Shown in pieces: positions 49,602 through 59,330 of a DNA stretch of 64,000 bases (positions are counted from its first letter, which is position 1; each line of letters starts with the position of its first letter). Origin of the DNA: Streptosporangium amethystogenes (lineage in GTDB: Bacteria > Actinomycetota > Actinomycetes > Streptosporangiales > Streptosporangiaceae). Location of the stretch: positions 53,979 through 117,978 of the forward strand of contig NZ_JOEQ01000037.1 of NCBI RefSeq assembly GCF_000721075.1. Reading direction: 5' to 3'. The notes below the pieces were generated by a model that was not told where the DNA came from, did no database searches, and saw only the letters and a program-made list of their open reading frames with translations. Both the position numbers and the translations under genes were made by a program.

Positions 49602-51080
49602 ATGCCAGGTCACGTCACCGGAAGTCCCGCGAACAGGCCCGACGCCCTGGCCGGCAACGTCATGGGGACAAAGGACCTCGTCTTCACCGTCCTGGCGGCT
49701 CTGGCCCCCCTGACGCTCATCGTCGCCGTCGCCCCACTGCACTTCCTCAAGGGTGGCGCAGCCGTCCCCGGCGGCTACCTGGTCGCCGGTGTGGTCATGG
49801 CGCTCTTCGCCGTCGGTTTCATGACCATGAGCCGCTACGTCCGCAATGCCGGAGCGTTCTACGCGACCATTGCCCGGGGGCTCGGCAAGCCGACCGGCTC
49901 GGGCGCGGCGATGCTCGCGGTCGCGGCCTACAACGCTCTGCAGATCAGCACGTACGGCGCGCTGGGCGTCTACGCCAACACCACCTTCGCCAAGTACTTC
50001 CACCTCGACGTGCCGTGGTACGTGTTCGCGCTCATCGGCCTGGTGTTCGTCGCCTGGCTCGGTTACCGCGGCATCCACACCAGCGCCCGGATCCTCGGGA
50101 TCCTGCTCGTTCTGGAGACCGTGGTGCTGGTCGTGCTGGCGGTGTACGTCCTGGCGAAGGGCGGGATCGGCGACTGGTCGGCCTCGTCGTTCTCGCCCGC
50201 CACCGTGCTGAACCCGGGCAACGGCGCCATGTTCGCCCTGGTCGCCGGGGCCTTCATGGGCTTCGAGGCCACCGCGATCTTCAGTGAGGAGGCGCGCGGC
50301 GGCATCCGGACGGTCCGGCGGGCGACCTACATCGCGGTCGCCTTCATCGCCGTCTTCTACGCCTTCATCACCTGGGTCATCGTCCTGGCCTACGGTCCGG
50401 CCAAGATAGCCGCCGCGGCCGAGGCGGACCCGGTCAACCTCGTGATCACCGTCTTCGACACCTACGTGCCCGCGCCGATCGTCGAAGTGATGAACATCCT
50501 GCTGCTGACCAGCGCGTTCGCCGCCCTGCTCGCGCTGCACAACGCGGCCAACCGCTACTTCTTCGCGTTGGGCCGCGAGGGACTCCTGCCGCGGGTGCTG
50601 GGCCGTACGCACCCGCGGACCAGGGCGCCGTGGGCCGCGGGGCTCCTGCAGACCGTCGTGGCGGCGGTCGTCATCGCCGTGTTCGCCGCCTTCGGGCTCG
50701 ACCCCTACCTGGGGCTGCTGCTGTGGGGCAGCGCGCTCGGCTTCCTCGGGATCATCACCCTGTGGGCACTGTGCAGTCTGGCGATCATCCGGTTCCTGCG
50801 CCGCGAGGCGCCCGAGGCCGGGCTCTTCCGCACGACGATCGCCCCCGGGCTCAGTTTCGTGGCCCTGGCAGTGGTGCTCCTCCTTGTGCTGACCAACCTG
50901 CCGCTGCTGACCGGCGCGGGTACCGTCACCAATGTCCTGATCGTGGGTGTCGCCGTCGTCGCCCTCTTCGGCGGCGTCGTACGAGCGCTGTACCTGAGAG
51001 CCCGTTCGCCCCGGCTCTACGCCGGGCTGGCGCAGACATCCGTCGACGAGCCGCGAGACCTGGTGGCCGACAATGCCTGA
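49602..51080 (+). CDS. APC-superfamily amino acid/amine permease
   Basis: This 492-residue, twelve-helix APC transporter has a short N-terminal tail, a first helix VFTVLAALAPLTLIVAVAPLHF and the conserved APC segment GAFYATIARGLGKPTGSGAAMLAVAAYNALQISTYGALG (outline), plus FMGFEATAIFSEEARGG (the APC sixth helix EA motif). It probably imports the amide, amine or amino acid broken down by the cluster. The ATG at 49602 is chosen since AAGGAG lies 7 bp upstream. It overlaps the metallohydrolase gene by 8 bp. Confidence 0.9.
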   Translation: MPGHVTGSPANRPDALAGNVMGTKDLVFTVLAALAPLTLIVAVAPLHFLKGGAAVPGGYLVAGVVMALFAVGFMTMSRYVRNAGAFYATIARGLGKPTGSGAAMLAVAAYNALQISTYGALGVYANTTFAKYFHLDVPWYVFALIGLVFVAWLGYRGIHTSARILGILLVLETVVLVVLAVYVLAKGGIGDWSASSFSPATVLNPGNGAMFALVAGAFMGFEATAIFSEEARGGIRTVRRATYIAVAFIAVFYAFITWVIVLAYGPAKIAAAAEADPVNLVITVFDTYVPAPIVEVMNILLLTSAFAALLALHNAANRYFFALGREGLLPRVLGRTHPRTRAPWAAGLLQTVVAAVVIAVFAAFGLDPYLGLLLWGSALGFLGIITLWALCSLAIIRFLRREAPEAGLFRTTIAPGLSFVALAVVLLLVLTNLPLLTGAGTVTNVLIVGVAVVALFGGVVRALYLRARSPRLYAGLAQTSVDEPRDLVADNA

Positions 51081-53592
51081 ACCCTCCACGGAAGGCCGGG
51101 GCTACCGGCCGGTCGATCTGGCCGCGGTGTTCAACGCACCGCGTTCGGTCCTCGATGACGGCGAGTCCTACCCACTCGGGCCGCGCACCCTGTACGGCAT
51201 TCCCTTTCTCTTCGGGGACGAGCGCGCGGACGCGGCACTGCTGCGGGTGTCCGGAGAAGCCGTCGGCATTCCGGTGGAGCGCGCCTTCGAGTGGATGGTG
51301 ATCGCCCACGCTCTGGAATCCCCAGACCTGTTCGACGGCCAGACGGTCGGTGGCGTCTGCGCGTACTACACGCTGCTCTACGAGGACGGTCACACCGAGC
51401 GGCTGCCGGTCCGCCAGCGTTTCGAGATCGGGCCCACGCCGCGGTTGTGGAGAGACCGGGCGATCCCGCTCGACTGGGGGCAGACGCCGTTCCTGGCCGT
51501 GCCCGACGCCCAGCACCGGCTGATGCCGCGCACCCACGGGCGCTTCGACGCGGCCGGCGCCCGGTTCGTCGACGTCGACGACCCGCAGGCCAGATCACCG
51601 TACGTGCTGCCCTACCGCTTCTACCTGTGGCCGTACCGCAACCCGCGGCCCGACGTGCCCGTGCGCGCCCTGGAGATCCGCTCGCTGGGCCCGAGCGTGC
51701 TCATCGGCGCCGTGACCACCAGCGAGCTCGACGAGGACCCGTTCGGGCGCACGGTGTGGCGCGACGTCCTCCTCGATCTCGATCCGCCGGCCGGCGCGGT
51801 CTCGGAGGAGTTGTCGGTGACCGTGGATCGCGGCTCCGCGACCTACCTCTATCGCCGGGTGGGCGGGGTGGACGGCCCCACACCGGCCTGGGGAGCGCCC
51901 GTCGAGGAGGAGCGGCGCGCCTATGTGCGCGTCGCCGCCACCCCCTCGGCCCGGCTGGCCCTCAGGCGGGGAACGTCCGAGATCAGCACCTGTGGCTGGC
52001 AGGAGCTGCTCGCCGCAGGCTCGCATCGCGACCGCGGGATCACCTGGCGCGTGCCCGACGCCGGGCGGGCCTGGGTACGCACGGTGGTCCGCGACGCGGC
52101 CACCGGCGAACCCGTCCCGTGCCGGATCCACTTCCGGTCCACCGACGGGGTGCCCTACCCGCCGCACGGCCACCACGGGCACATCAACTCCGACGGCAAC
52201 ACCTGGAACCTCGACATCGGCGGCGACGTCAGACTCGGCGCCACAACCTACTCCTACATCGACGGCACCTGCGAGGGCTGGCTGCCCCTGGGCGAGGTCA
52301 CGGTGGAGGTGGCCCGCGGGTTCGAGTACCGGCCCCTGCGCACGACCGTCACGGTTCGCCCCGGCCAGGCCGAGCTGGAGCTGACGCTGACCCGGATGAC
52401 CGACATGGCCGCGACCGGCTGGTACAGTGGCGACACCCACGTGCACTTCGTCTCGACCCTCGGCGCCGAGCTGGAGGCGCGCGGCGAGGACGTACGCGTC
52501 ACGAACCTGCTGCTCAGCCAGTGGGGGCATCTGTTCACCAACACGGAGGAGTTCACCGGGCACCCGCACACGTCGGCCGACGGCCACACCCACGTCTTCG
52601 CGGGCCAGGAGAACCGCAGCGGCATGCTCGGCCACATCAACCTGCTCGGCCTGCGGCGCCCCGTCATGCCCTGGTGCACCGGAGGGGCCGAGGAGTCGGA
52701 GCTCGGCGGCGGCCTGGAGACCACACTGTCCCACTGGGCGGACGAATGCCACGAGCAGGGTGGCACCGTCGTCCTCGCGCACTTCCCGGTGCCGAACGGC
52801 GAGGCCGCCGCCCTGCTCGCCACCGGCCGGCTGGACGCCGTCGAGATGATCGCGTACGACCCGTACAACATCCGGGAGTACTACCGCTACCTGAACGCCG
52901 GCTACCGCGTGACCCTGGTCGGCGGCACCGACAAGATGAGCAGCGAGGTGCCGATCGGCCTCATCCGCACCTACGCGCACGTGCCGCCGCACGAGGACCT
53001 CGACTACTGGACCTGGTGCCAGGCCGTGCGGGAGGGCGCCACGTTCGTGACGAGCGGCCCGCTCCTACGACTGGACGTCGGCGGCCATCGGCCGGGGCAG
53101 GAGGTCCGGGTGCCCGCGGACACGACCGTCCGCGTCCAGGCCCGAGCCGAGTCGATCTTCGCCATCGACCGCATCGAGATCGTGGCCAACGGGCGCGTCG
53201 TCGCCGAGCACCGGTCCCATCGCCCGGAGTACGCGCTCGAACTGGCCGCCGACGTGCCGATCGCCGAGGACTCGTGGATCGCCGCGCGGTGCTACGGTCC
53301 GGGCGCCGATGTCGCCAGGCACCACGACGTGTGGGCCAGGCCCATCATGGCGCACACGTCACCGGTCTACCTGCGCACCGGCGAGGACTACAGCCGCTTC
53401 GACGGACCCACCATCGAGCACATGCTGAATCTTGTCGACGGCTCCCTGGCCTACATCGACGAGCGGAGCCGGCGCCTGTGGCCAGGCCAGGTCTGCCATC
53501 GCCACGGGCAGGAAGACCACCTGGCCTTCCTGCGGGCCCCGTTCCTGCAGGCTCGCGAGCTGCTGCGACGGCGTGCGGGCGAGCGACGCTGA
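51073..53592 (+). CDS. CehA/McbA-type PHP-family metallohydrolase
   Basis: This 839-residue protein has a long N-terminal region (about 440 residues, beta-rich, with a carboxypeptidase-regulatory-like stretch EVTVEVARGFEYRPL) followed by a PHP-type metal site: SGDTHVHF (His456, His458), VVLAHFPVPNGEAA, and VGGTDKMSSEVPIGLIRTYAHV. This agrees with the CehA/McbA family, whose founding members hydrolyse the carbamate carbaryl and related amides or esters. Three or four His/Asp metal ligands are visible. It overlaps the permease by 8 bp and shares the operon, so it probably acts on the imported amide, carbamate or ester. The exact substrate is unknown. Confidence 0.8.
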   Translation: MPEPSTEGRGYRPVDLAAVFNAPRSVLDDGESYPLGPRTLYGIPFLFGDERADAALLRVSGEAVGIPVERAFEWMVIAHALESPDLFDGQTVGGVCAYYTLLYEDGHTERLPVRQRFEIGPTPRLWRDRAIPLDWGQTPFLAVPDAQHRLMPRTHGRFDAAGARFVDVDDPQARSPYVLPYRFYLWPYRNPRPDVPVRALEIRSLGPSVLIGAVTTSELDEDPFGRTVWRDVLLDLDPPAGAVSEELSVTVDRGSATYLYRRVGGVDGPTPAWGAPVEEERRAYVRVAATPSARLALRRGTSEISTCGWQELLAAGSHRDRGITWRVPDAGRAWVRTVVRDAATGEPVPCRIHFRSTDGVPYPPHGHHGHINSDGNTWNLDIGGDVRLGATTYSYIDGTCEGWLPLGEVTVEVARGFEYRPLRTTVTVRPGQAELELTLTRMTDMAATGWYSGDTHVHFVSTLGAELEARGEDVRVTNLLLSQWGHLFTNTEEFTGHPHTSADGHTHVFAGQENRSGMLGHINLLGLRRPVMPWCTGGAEESELGGGLETTLSHWADECHEQGGTVVLAHFPVPNGEAAALLATGRLDAVEMIAYDPYNIREYYRYLNAGYRVTLVGGTDKMSSEVPIGLIRTYAHVPPHEDLDYWTWCQAVREGATFVTSGPLLRLDVGGHRPGQEVRVPADTTVRVQARAESIFAIDRIEIVANGRVVAEHRSHRPEYALELAADVPIAEDSWIAARCYGPGADVARHHDVWARPIMAHTSPVYLRTGEDYSRFDGPTIEHMLNLVDGSLAYIDERSRRLWPGQVCHRHGQEDHLAFLRAPFLQARELLRRRAGERR

Positions 53593-53725
53593 CGGTGGAC
53601 GCCGTCACGGTCGCCGGGAGGCCCGCCTGAGCGATGCTCCGACGTGCGCGGTGGCCGACCTACCGGGACATGGCCTGAGCGCGGCGATCGGGGTCGCCAT
53701 CGCCGCCGCGACAGCCGTACATCGC

Positions 53726-53866
53726 GCCGGGCGTGCTCCCGATCGTGAGCCGGCCACCCACCTCCGCCGGCCGCTCCCGCATCGTGCACGGGCCGTAACC
53801 CCTGCCGGGGGCGGACATGACCGAGGTCTCGTCGAATCCGGTGCCGTCGAAGACGTCCAGCTCGTT
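53726..53866 (-). pseudogene. C-terminal remnant of a NarL-partner histidine kinase
   Basis: On the minus strand the sequence reads DVFDGTGFDETSVMSAPGRGYG, written here in outline, then MRERPAEVGGRLTIGSTPG. This is the HATPase_c end of the HisKA_3 kinases (DNGxGFD, GLGLxxMRERAxxLGGxLxIxSxPG). The Gly-rich G1 and MRER segments are intact, but before the first residue and after the last one the frame loses homology, and no upstream kinase domain is present. The rest of 53593-53895 shows no gene. Confidence 0.5.
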
Positions 53867-53895
53867 GAGGTGTCCGCACCGGGGGGAGGACCCCG

Positions 53896-55065
53896 CTAGG
53901 GGGTGAGGACGATCTTGTTGCACTCGTCCTGCTTGTGCTTGAACATCTCGTAGGCGCGTGGGGCGTCCTGCAGCCGCATGCGGTGGCTGATGACGAAGCT
54001 GGGATCGATGTCGCCGTTGCGGATCCTGCCCAGCAGGGGTTTCAGATAGCGCTGCACGTGGCACTGGCCGCTGCGCATCGTCAGTGACCGATTCATCAGC
54101 GAGCCCATCGGGAACTTGTCGATCAGGCCACCGTAGACCCCGATCACGGAGACGACTCCACCGTTGCGGCAGGACATGATCGCCTCGCGCAGGGCATGCG
54201 GCCGGTCGGTCTCCATCCGGGTCGCCTGCCTGGCCCGGTCGTAGGCGTGCGCGACGCCGGCGGGGTGATGGGCCTCCATGCCCACCGCGTCGATGCAGGC
54301 GTCCGGACCCCGCCCGGCGGTCATGTCCCGCAGCGCGTCGAGGACGTCGACCTTCTCGTAGTCGAGCGTCTCGGCGCCGGCGCGCTCGGCCTTCCGTAGC
54401 CGGTAGGGGAAGCGGTCGATGGAGATGACCCGCTCGGCGCCCATCAGGAACGCGCTGGCGATCGCGAACTGACCGACCGGCCCGGCGCCCCATACCGCGA
54501 TGACGTCCCCGGGCTTGATGTCGCACATCTCCGCGCCCATCCAGCCGGTGGGCAGGATGTCGGACAGGAACAGCACCTGCTCGTCCGGCAGGTCGTCCTC
54601 GATCTTGATCGGCCCCACGTCGGCGAACGGCACCCGCGCGTACTCCGCCTGACCTCCGGGGTAGCCGCCGAGCATGTGGGAGTAACCGAAGATCCCGGCG
54701 GGAGAGTGACCCATGAGCTTCTCCGCCATACCGGCGTTGGGATTGGAGTTCTCGCACACCGAGTACATGCCGTGCTCGCAGGCGCCGCAGGCGCCGCAGG
54801 CGATCGGGAAGGGCACCACCACGCGATCGCCGACCCGCAGTTTTCGCACCTCGGGGCCCACTTCCACCACCTCGCCCATGAACTCGTGGCCGAGGATGTC
54901 GCCCTTCTTCATGGTCGGGATGTAGCCGTCGTAGAGGTGCAGGTCGGAGCCGCAGATCGCGGTCGAGGTGACGCGGACGATAGCATCGTGCGCGTTCAGG
55001 ATCGTGGGGTCGGGGACCTCCTGGACCTCGACGGTGTTGCGACCCATCCAGCAGTTGGCTTTCAC
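53896..55065 (-). CDS. Zinc-dependent alcohol dehydrogenase (formaldehyde/threonine-dehydrogenase-like)
   Basis: This 389-residue MDR-superfamily enzyme has catalytic-zinc ligands in AICGSDLH and LGHEFMG, a structural-zinc four-Cys loop in [20 protein letters not shown] (C-x2-C-x2-C-x7-C), and a Rossmann motif [16 protein letters not shown]. This resembles zinc-dependent alcohol and formaldehyde dehydrogenases of the FDH/TDH group, which often act on glutathione- or mycothiol-linked aldehydes. The GTG at 55065 follows CAGGGAG and overlaps the stop of the SRPBCC protein by 4 bp. The substrate is unknown. Confidence 0.9.
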   Translation of the reverse strand: MKANCWMGRNTVEVQEVPDPTILNAHDAIVRVTSTAICGSDLHLYDGYIPTMKKGDILGHEFMGEVVEVGPEVRKLRVGDRVVVPFPIACGACGACEHGMYSVCENSNPNAGMAEKLMGHSPAGIFGYSHMLGGYPGGQAEYARVPFADVGPIKIEDDLPDEQVLFLSDILPTGWMGAEMCDIKPGDVIAVWGAGPVGQFAIASAFLMGAERVISIDRFPYRLRKAERAGAETLDYEKVDVLDALRDMTAGRGPDACIDAVGMEAHHPAGVAHAYDRARQATRMETDRPHALREAIMSCRNGGVVSVIGVYGGLIDKFPMGSLMNRSLTMRSGQCHVQRYLKPLLGRIRNGDIDPSFVISHRMRLQDAPRAYEMFKHKQDECNKIVLTP

Positions 55066-55997
55066 GAGGCACTCCCTGACATCACGGGCTGAGCGGGGCG
55101 TTGTACGGCCTGCCGCAGGGCACGGGTGCCCTCCGGGCTCCCTTCGGAGCGGACCACCTCTCCGATCTCCATGACCTGCTTGAACCGGCGCAGGTCGTCT
55201 CGTACCTGTTGCTCGGGATGCTCGCCCAGCAGCCTGGCGAAGGCCGCGCCCACCTTGCCACCCGGGGGGGCGTACCTGAGGTTGACCCGCACCTCCGTGC
55301 CGCGTCCGCCGGGCGCGTCGGTGAAACGCACGGAACCGCTGTTGTCGACGGTGGCCTTCCCGGTGGAGCGCCAGGTGATCACCTCGCCGGAGCGGTCCTC
55401 GACGATCACGGCATCCCACTCGATGGCCTTCTTCACGGGCCCCTTCGCCTTCCAGTGTGATCGCCCGTCACTGGTCGTCCGCACCGACTCCAGGTGCGTC
55501 ATGAAGCGAGGAAGGTTCTCGAAGTCGCGCCAGTACCGGTACACGTCCTCGCGGGGGCGATTGATCGTGACGGCCGCGTGCAGGCTCATCCAGCGCGCGG
55601 ACCTCTCCTTTGGACGGTGTCGGCTCGCGCGTATCGCGGCGCACAGGTCGGTGGCCGTGACGACGGCGACCGTCGCCGCCAGCGCTGTGACGCGGCCACG
55701 TCTCCAGCCGGTGCGGCCGGCGATCGCCCGGCCCAGCAGGGTCAGGTCCAGGGCGTCACCCGCGACCCGGGCCCACACCCAGGGGGCGGGATCGCGGCTG
55801 CTCAGCAGGGTCGCCGCGTGAAACAACTCCCGTACGCCCACCAGAGCCACCGCGCCGAACGCCTTGGGCGAGTCGTCGACTCCGGCCAGGCGGCTGACGG
55901 CACCCGGTGCGGCGAGTTGCGCCACGCCCAGTCCCAGGCTGGTCCAGCCCAGCGCGCGAACGAGAGGGGGAATCGGGTGTTCGTGTTCTTCAACCAT
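55062..55997 (-). CDS. Membrane protein with C-terminal SRPBCC (cyclase/dehydrase-like) domain
   Basis: This 311-residue protein has three to four hydrophobic segments in residues 10-150 ([59 protein letters not shown]), a pattern like DUF4267. A SRPBCC/polyketide cyclase-like domain follows at about 160-305 ([32 protein letters not shown], outline; [28 protein letters not shown]). The combination is common in actinobacteria next to alcohol dehydrogenases and general stress genes. The ATG at 55997 follows GAGGAAGATC. It overlaps the alcohol dehydrogenase by 4 bp, so the two form an operon. Confidence 0.82.
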   Translation of the reverse strand: MVEEHEHPIPPLVRALGWTSLGLGVAQLAAPGAVSRLAGVDDSPKAFGAVALVGVRELFHAATLLSSRDPAPWVWARVAGDALDLTLLGRAIAGRTGWRRGRVTALAATVAVVTATDLCAAIRASRHRPKERSARWMSLHAAVTINRPREDVYRYWRDFENLPRFMTHLESVRTTSDGRSHWKAKGPVKKAIEWDAVIVEDRSGEVITWRSTGKATVDNSGSVRFTDAPGGRGTEVRVNLRYAPPGGKVGAAFARLLGEHPEQQVRDDLRRFKQVMEIGEVVRSEGSPEGTRALRQAVQRPAQPVMSGSAS

Positions 55998-56224
55998 GAT
56001 CTTCCTCACCTGGGTGGTGGCTTCCCGCCGCTCCAGCGGTGGACACGACCGCTCTCGCCGCCCCATCTGCACCAGGGGCACCCCGACCGGATGGTCGTCC
56101 CTCCGGTCCACGGCGCACCCGCGCGGTAGTTCTCGTCCCTACCCGTGCTGACCTGGGATGACACCGACTGTCCGAATCCTTCAGACAATCCTGGACTTTC
56201 CGGAGACCTCCCCGACGGTTGGCG

Positions 56225-56884
56225 CTACCACCGGCGCTGGGCGTCCTCCAGGTAGCGCAGGACGGCGGTGACGCGCCGGTCCGCCTGATCGGTGGGTGCC
56301 AGGTCGAGCTTGGCGAAGATGCTGCGGATGTGCTTGTGCACGGCACCGTCGGTGACGAAGAGCCGATCGGCGATGGCGGTGTTGCCAAGTCCCTCGGCCA
56401 TCAGGGCCAGCACGTCGCGCTCGCGGGGGCTGAGGCGGTCCAGTCCGCTGTCGGGCCTGGTGCGTGCGAGAAGCTGCGCGACGACGTCCGGGTCGATGGC
56501 CGTACCTCCGGCCGCCACCCGGTGCAGCGCGGTCAGGAACTCCTCGACCCGTCCGACCCTCTCCTTCAACAGGTACCCGAGGCGGGAGCTGCCGTGGGCG
56601 AGCAGTTCGGTGGCGAAGGCCTGCTCGACGTACGCGGACAGCACGAGCACGGCCAGGCCGGGTCTGCGGCGCCTGGCCTCGACGGCCGCGACGATCCCCT
56701 CGTCGGTGTGGGTCGGCGGCATCCGGACGTCGACGATGGCGACGTCCGGATCGTGGGTGTCGACGGCCTCCAGGAAGCCGTCGGGGCCGGCGGCGGTGGC
56801 CACGACGTCAAGCGACTCGGCGCGCAGCAGCAGCGCGAGGCCTTCGCGCAGCAGCGGATCGTCCTCGGCGATCACGATCCGCAT
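56225..56884 (-). CDS. NarL/FixJ family two-component response regulator
   Basis: This 219-residue protein has a receiver domain with the phospho-acceptor Asp in VAIVDVRMPP (about residue 52) and acidic pair EDD at the N-terminus, then a LuxR-type helix-turn-helix in residues about 150-215 (LSPRERDVLALMAEGLGNTAIADRLFVTDGAVHKHIRSIFAKL, outline). It overlaps the histidine kinase gene by 13 bp and is encoded after it, so they form a cognate pair. Targets are unknown, possibly including the alcohol dehydrogenase operon directly downstream in the same direction. Confidence 0.93.
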   Translation of the reverse strand: MRIVIAEDDPLLREGLALLLRAESLDVVATAAGPDGFLEAVDTHDPDVAIVDVRMPPTHTDEGIVAAVEARRRRPGLAVLVLSAYVEQAFATELLAHGSSRLGYLLKERVGRVEEFLTALHRVAAGGTAIDPDVVAQLLARTRPDSGLDRLSPRERDVLALMAEGLGNTAIADRLFVTDGAVHKHIRSIFAKLDLAPTDQADRRVTAVLRYLEDAQRRW

Positions 56885-58143
56885 GGCAGGCTCACAGTGA
56901 GGGTGGTGGGACCACCGGTGGGGCTGTCCAGCATGAATGTCCCATCGTGTGCTTCGGTGCGGTTACGGATGCCGACGATCCCGGACCCGCTGAGTTCGTT
57001 CGCCCCGCCGCGGCCGTCGTCGGTGATCTGGAGGTGGAGCCGGTCGTCGCGGCGGCGGACCCTGACGACGACGTGCCGGGCACGGCTGTGCCTGGCGATG
57101 TTGGTGAGTGCCTCGGCCACCACGAAGTAGGCGGTGGCCTCGACGGACGCGGCGCATCGGACGGGAACGTCGGCGTCGATCCGGCAGGGGACCGGGCAGC
57201 CGACGGCCAGGCCGGTGAGGGCGTCGGAAAGGCTCCGGTCGGTCAGTACCGGCGGCAGGATGCTCCGGACGACCCCGCGAAGTTCGGCGAGTGCCTGCTC
57301 GGCGGCGTCCTGCGCGCGTTCGAGAATGGCCTCCGCGTCGGCCGGGTCGCGCGCCACGGCACGACGGGCCGCGCCGAGCAGGACGGTGACGGCGACGATC
57401 CGGTTCTGGGTGCCGTCGTGCAACGACCGTTCGATCCGCCGCAGCTCGACGGCGTGCGCGTCCAGCGCGGCGGCACGGGTCGCGGTGAGCTGCGCGACCC
57501 GCAGCGCGAGGTCGGTGCCGGGGTCGGGTGCCAGGAGTCGCCGGCCGAACCATGCCTGCAGCCGTGCCATGCCCGGGGTGACGAGCATGGTGACGCCGAT
57601 CCATCCCAGGCCCAGTGCGCCGACTCCGAGGGCACCGGGCAGGTCACGCACGGTCCAGAGCCCCATGGACGCGGTGGCCGCCTCGTCCGGTGACAGCAAC
57701 CGCCACCACAGCGGGAAGGTGAGGTCACGCACCGCGTTGAGGGGCAGGGTGAGACCGGCCAGACTGAAGAACATGCCGAGGACGGCGTGGGTGACCACCC
57801 AGCCCAGCTCGCGGCGCGTGGCCGGATCGGTGAGGGCGGCGCGCAGCCCGGACGGTACCGGTCCCGGACTGATGATCTCCGGGCCCCAGCGGGAGAGGCG
57901 CGCGCGTTCCCGGCCGGCGACCGCGCGCACCCCGCGCAGCGCGACGGGCACCAGCGGCAGGCCCACGCCGACGAGGCAGGCCAGCGCGGTGACGACCACC
58001 GACAGGAGTACGACCAGCGCCAGGACCGCGGTGCCGAACCCGCCGGCGAGGTGTTCGAGGGCGTCCAGGGTGGTGCGGGCGCGGGCGAACACGTCCCATC
58101 GACGGGCCGGCCACGATGCGGTCGGGGGGTCATGGGTCGGCAT
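56872..58143 (-). CDS. Sensor histidine kinase (HisKA_3/NarX type)
   Basis: From the ATG at 58143 this is a 423-residue kinase with about four to six membrane segments in the first 220 residues (GFGTAVLALVVLLSVVVTALACLVGVGLPLVPVAL, outline; ALGVGALGLGWIGVTMLV), a HisKA_3 dimerisation helix with phospho-acceptor His in RRIERSLHDGTQNRIVA, and a C-terminal ATPase domain (AYFVVAEALTNIARHSRA, ITDDGRGGANELSGSGIVGIRNR). The input domain is a membrane sensor without a recognisable ligand motif. The longer frame back to 58275 adds 44 residues with no family features. Confidence 0.9.
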   Translation of the reverse strand: MPTHDPPTASWPARRWDVFARARTTLDALEHLAGGFGTAVLALVVLLSVVVTALACLVGVGLPLVPVALRGVRAVAGRERARLSRWGPEIISPGPVPSGLRAALTDPATRRELGWVVTHAVLGMFFSLAGLTLPLNAVRDLTFPLWWRLLSPDEAATASMGLWTVRDLPGALGVGALGLGWIGVTMLVTPGMARLQAWFGRRLLAPDPGTDLALRVAQLTATRAAALDAHAVELRRIERSLHDGTQNRIVAVTVLLGAARRAVARDPADAEAILERAQDAAEQALAELRGVVRSILPPVLTDRSLSDALTGLAVGCPVPCRIDADVPVRCAASVEATAYFVVAEALTNIARHSRARHVVVRVRRRDDRLHLQITDDGRGGANELSGSGIVGIRNRTEAHDGTFMLDSPTGGPTTLTVSLPCGS

Positions 58144-58407
58144 CCGCACATCCTGGACCAGCCGGCGGGACATCGTCCAGGCGGTCGCCGGATCACCGGC
58201 CAGAAGTACAGCCTGCTGTACCTCGCCTGTCCCGGCGGCGGAGGCGCTCAGCGTCGATGCGTGCCGGACCCGCATCGGGCTCTCGGGACAGCCGAGTCAC
58301 GATTCGGCTCCCGCCGGTGGTCAGTGCGGACTTCAACCGTCGGCAGTGCCGTATGTCAACTCCCTGAACAATCAACGCCGCTAGGCTTGTTCGGGGAGGT
58401 GGTGGCT

Positions 58408-59262
58408 GTGCCCGATCAGCGGGGAGGGGCCGTCGGCGAGGAGTCCGGGCCGTTGCGCCTGAGCATCGGCTCTCTGATGCGGCGGATCTTCACCGGTATC
58501 ACCGGCGAGATCATGCGGGACGGGCCGCAGTCCCGTGACTTCGTGGTGCTCGACGTGCTGGCCGACGAGGACGCGCCCTCGCAGCAGGACCTCGCGCACC
58601 GACTCGGCATCAATCGGACGATCATGGTCAAGCTGCTCGACCGGCTCCAGCAGGCCGGTTACGTCACCCGGACCCGTAACCCGGCCAACCGCCGTACCCA
58701 TGTCCTGTCACTGACCGACGAGGGTCGTGCCGCGCTGAAGGACATGCGCCAGGCCGTCGCCGACCGGGACATCCGGCTCACCGCTCCGCTGACCCCGGCC
58801 GAACGGCGGCGCCTCACCGAACTGCTGAGCAGGCTGGTCGCGTACGACGAGCGGTCCACCGTCGCGAGCACCGAACACCTCATCTCCCAGGCCCACTACC
58901 AGCTGCGCCGGCTCGGTGACCACAGGTTGGCGGAGTACGGCCTGCGCACCCGTCACTTCGGCCTGCTGCCCGCCCTGGACCGGCTCGGACCCTGCCCCCA
59001 GCAGCGACTCGCCCAGTATCTGGACCTCACCGAACCGGCCGCCGCGTCGCTGGTCGAGGAACTCGTCCAGGCCGGGATCGTGGCCCGCGGCCAGGACCCG
59101 CACGACCGCCGCCGCTACGCCCTGGAACTCACCGACCTCGGCCGAGCCCGCCTTCCCGCGGTCCGCGACGCGATGCTGGGCATCGAGCACGACATTGAGA
59201 AGACCCTCGGCCCCGACGGCGCCCAGGACCTCCGCGCCCTGCTCGTCAAGCTCCTGCCGTAG
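58408..59262 (+). CDS. Tandem MarR-family regulator (two MarR domains in one chain)
   Basis: This 284-residue protein contains two winged-helix MarR modules. The first spans about 20-140 (AHRLGINRTIMVKLLDRLQQAGYVTRTRNPANRRTHVLSLTDEGRA, outline). The second spans about 145-280 (AQYLDLTEPAAASLVEELVQAGIVARGQDPHDRRRYALELTDLGRA, outline). Normal MarR proteins are dimers of one module; this single chain could fold as a pseudo-dimer. The GTG at 58408 is chosen because GGGGAG lies 9 bp upstream. A remnant of a close paralogue opens the window at 1-123. The ligand and target are unknown. Confidence 0.85.
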   Translation: MPDQRGGAVGEESGPLRLSIGSLMRRIFTGITGEIMRDGPQSRDFVVLDVLADEDAPSQQDLAHRLGINRTIMVKLLDRLQQAGYVTRTRNPANRRTHVLSLTDEGRAALKDMRQAVADRDIRLTAPLTPAERRRLTELLSRLVAYDERSTVASTEHLISQAHYQLRRLGDHRLAEYGLRTRHFGLLPALDRLGPCPQQRLAQYLDLTEPAAASLVEELVQAGIVARGQDPHDRRRYALELTDLGRARLPAVRDAMLGIEHDIEKTLGPDGAQDLRALLVKLLP

Positions 59263-59330
59263 GCGAGATGCGAGAGCGCTCCACCCGGCCCTCGTGCCAG
59301 ACCGGTGCGGGACGCGCGCCGGCGGGCCGA

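Noticed and set aside
53640..53720. Plus-strand reading resembling a SpoIIE/PP2C phosphatase segment (DLPGHGLSAAIG)
   Set aside because: Only a dozen residues fit and no flanking homology exists; the minus-strand histidine kinase reading is better.
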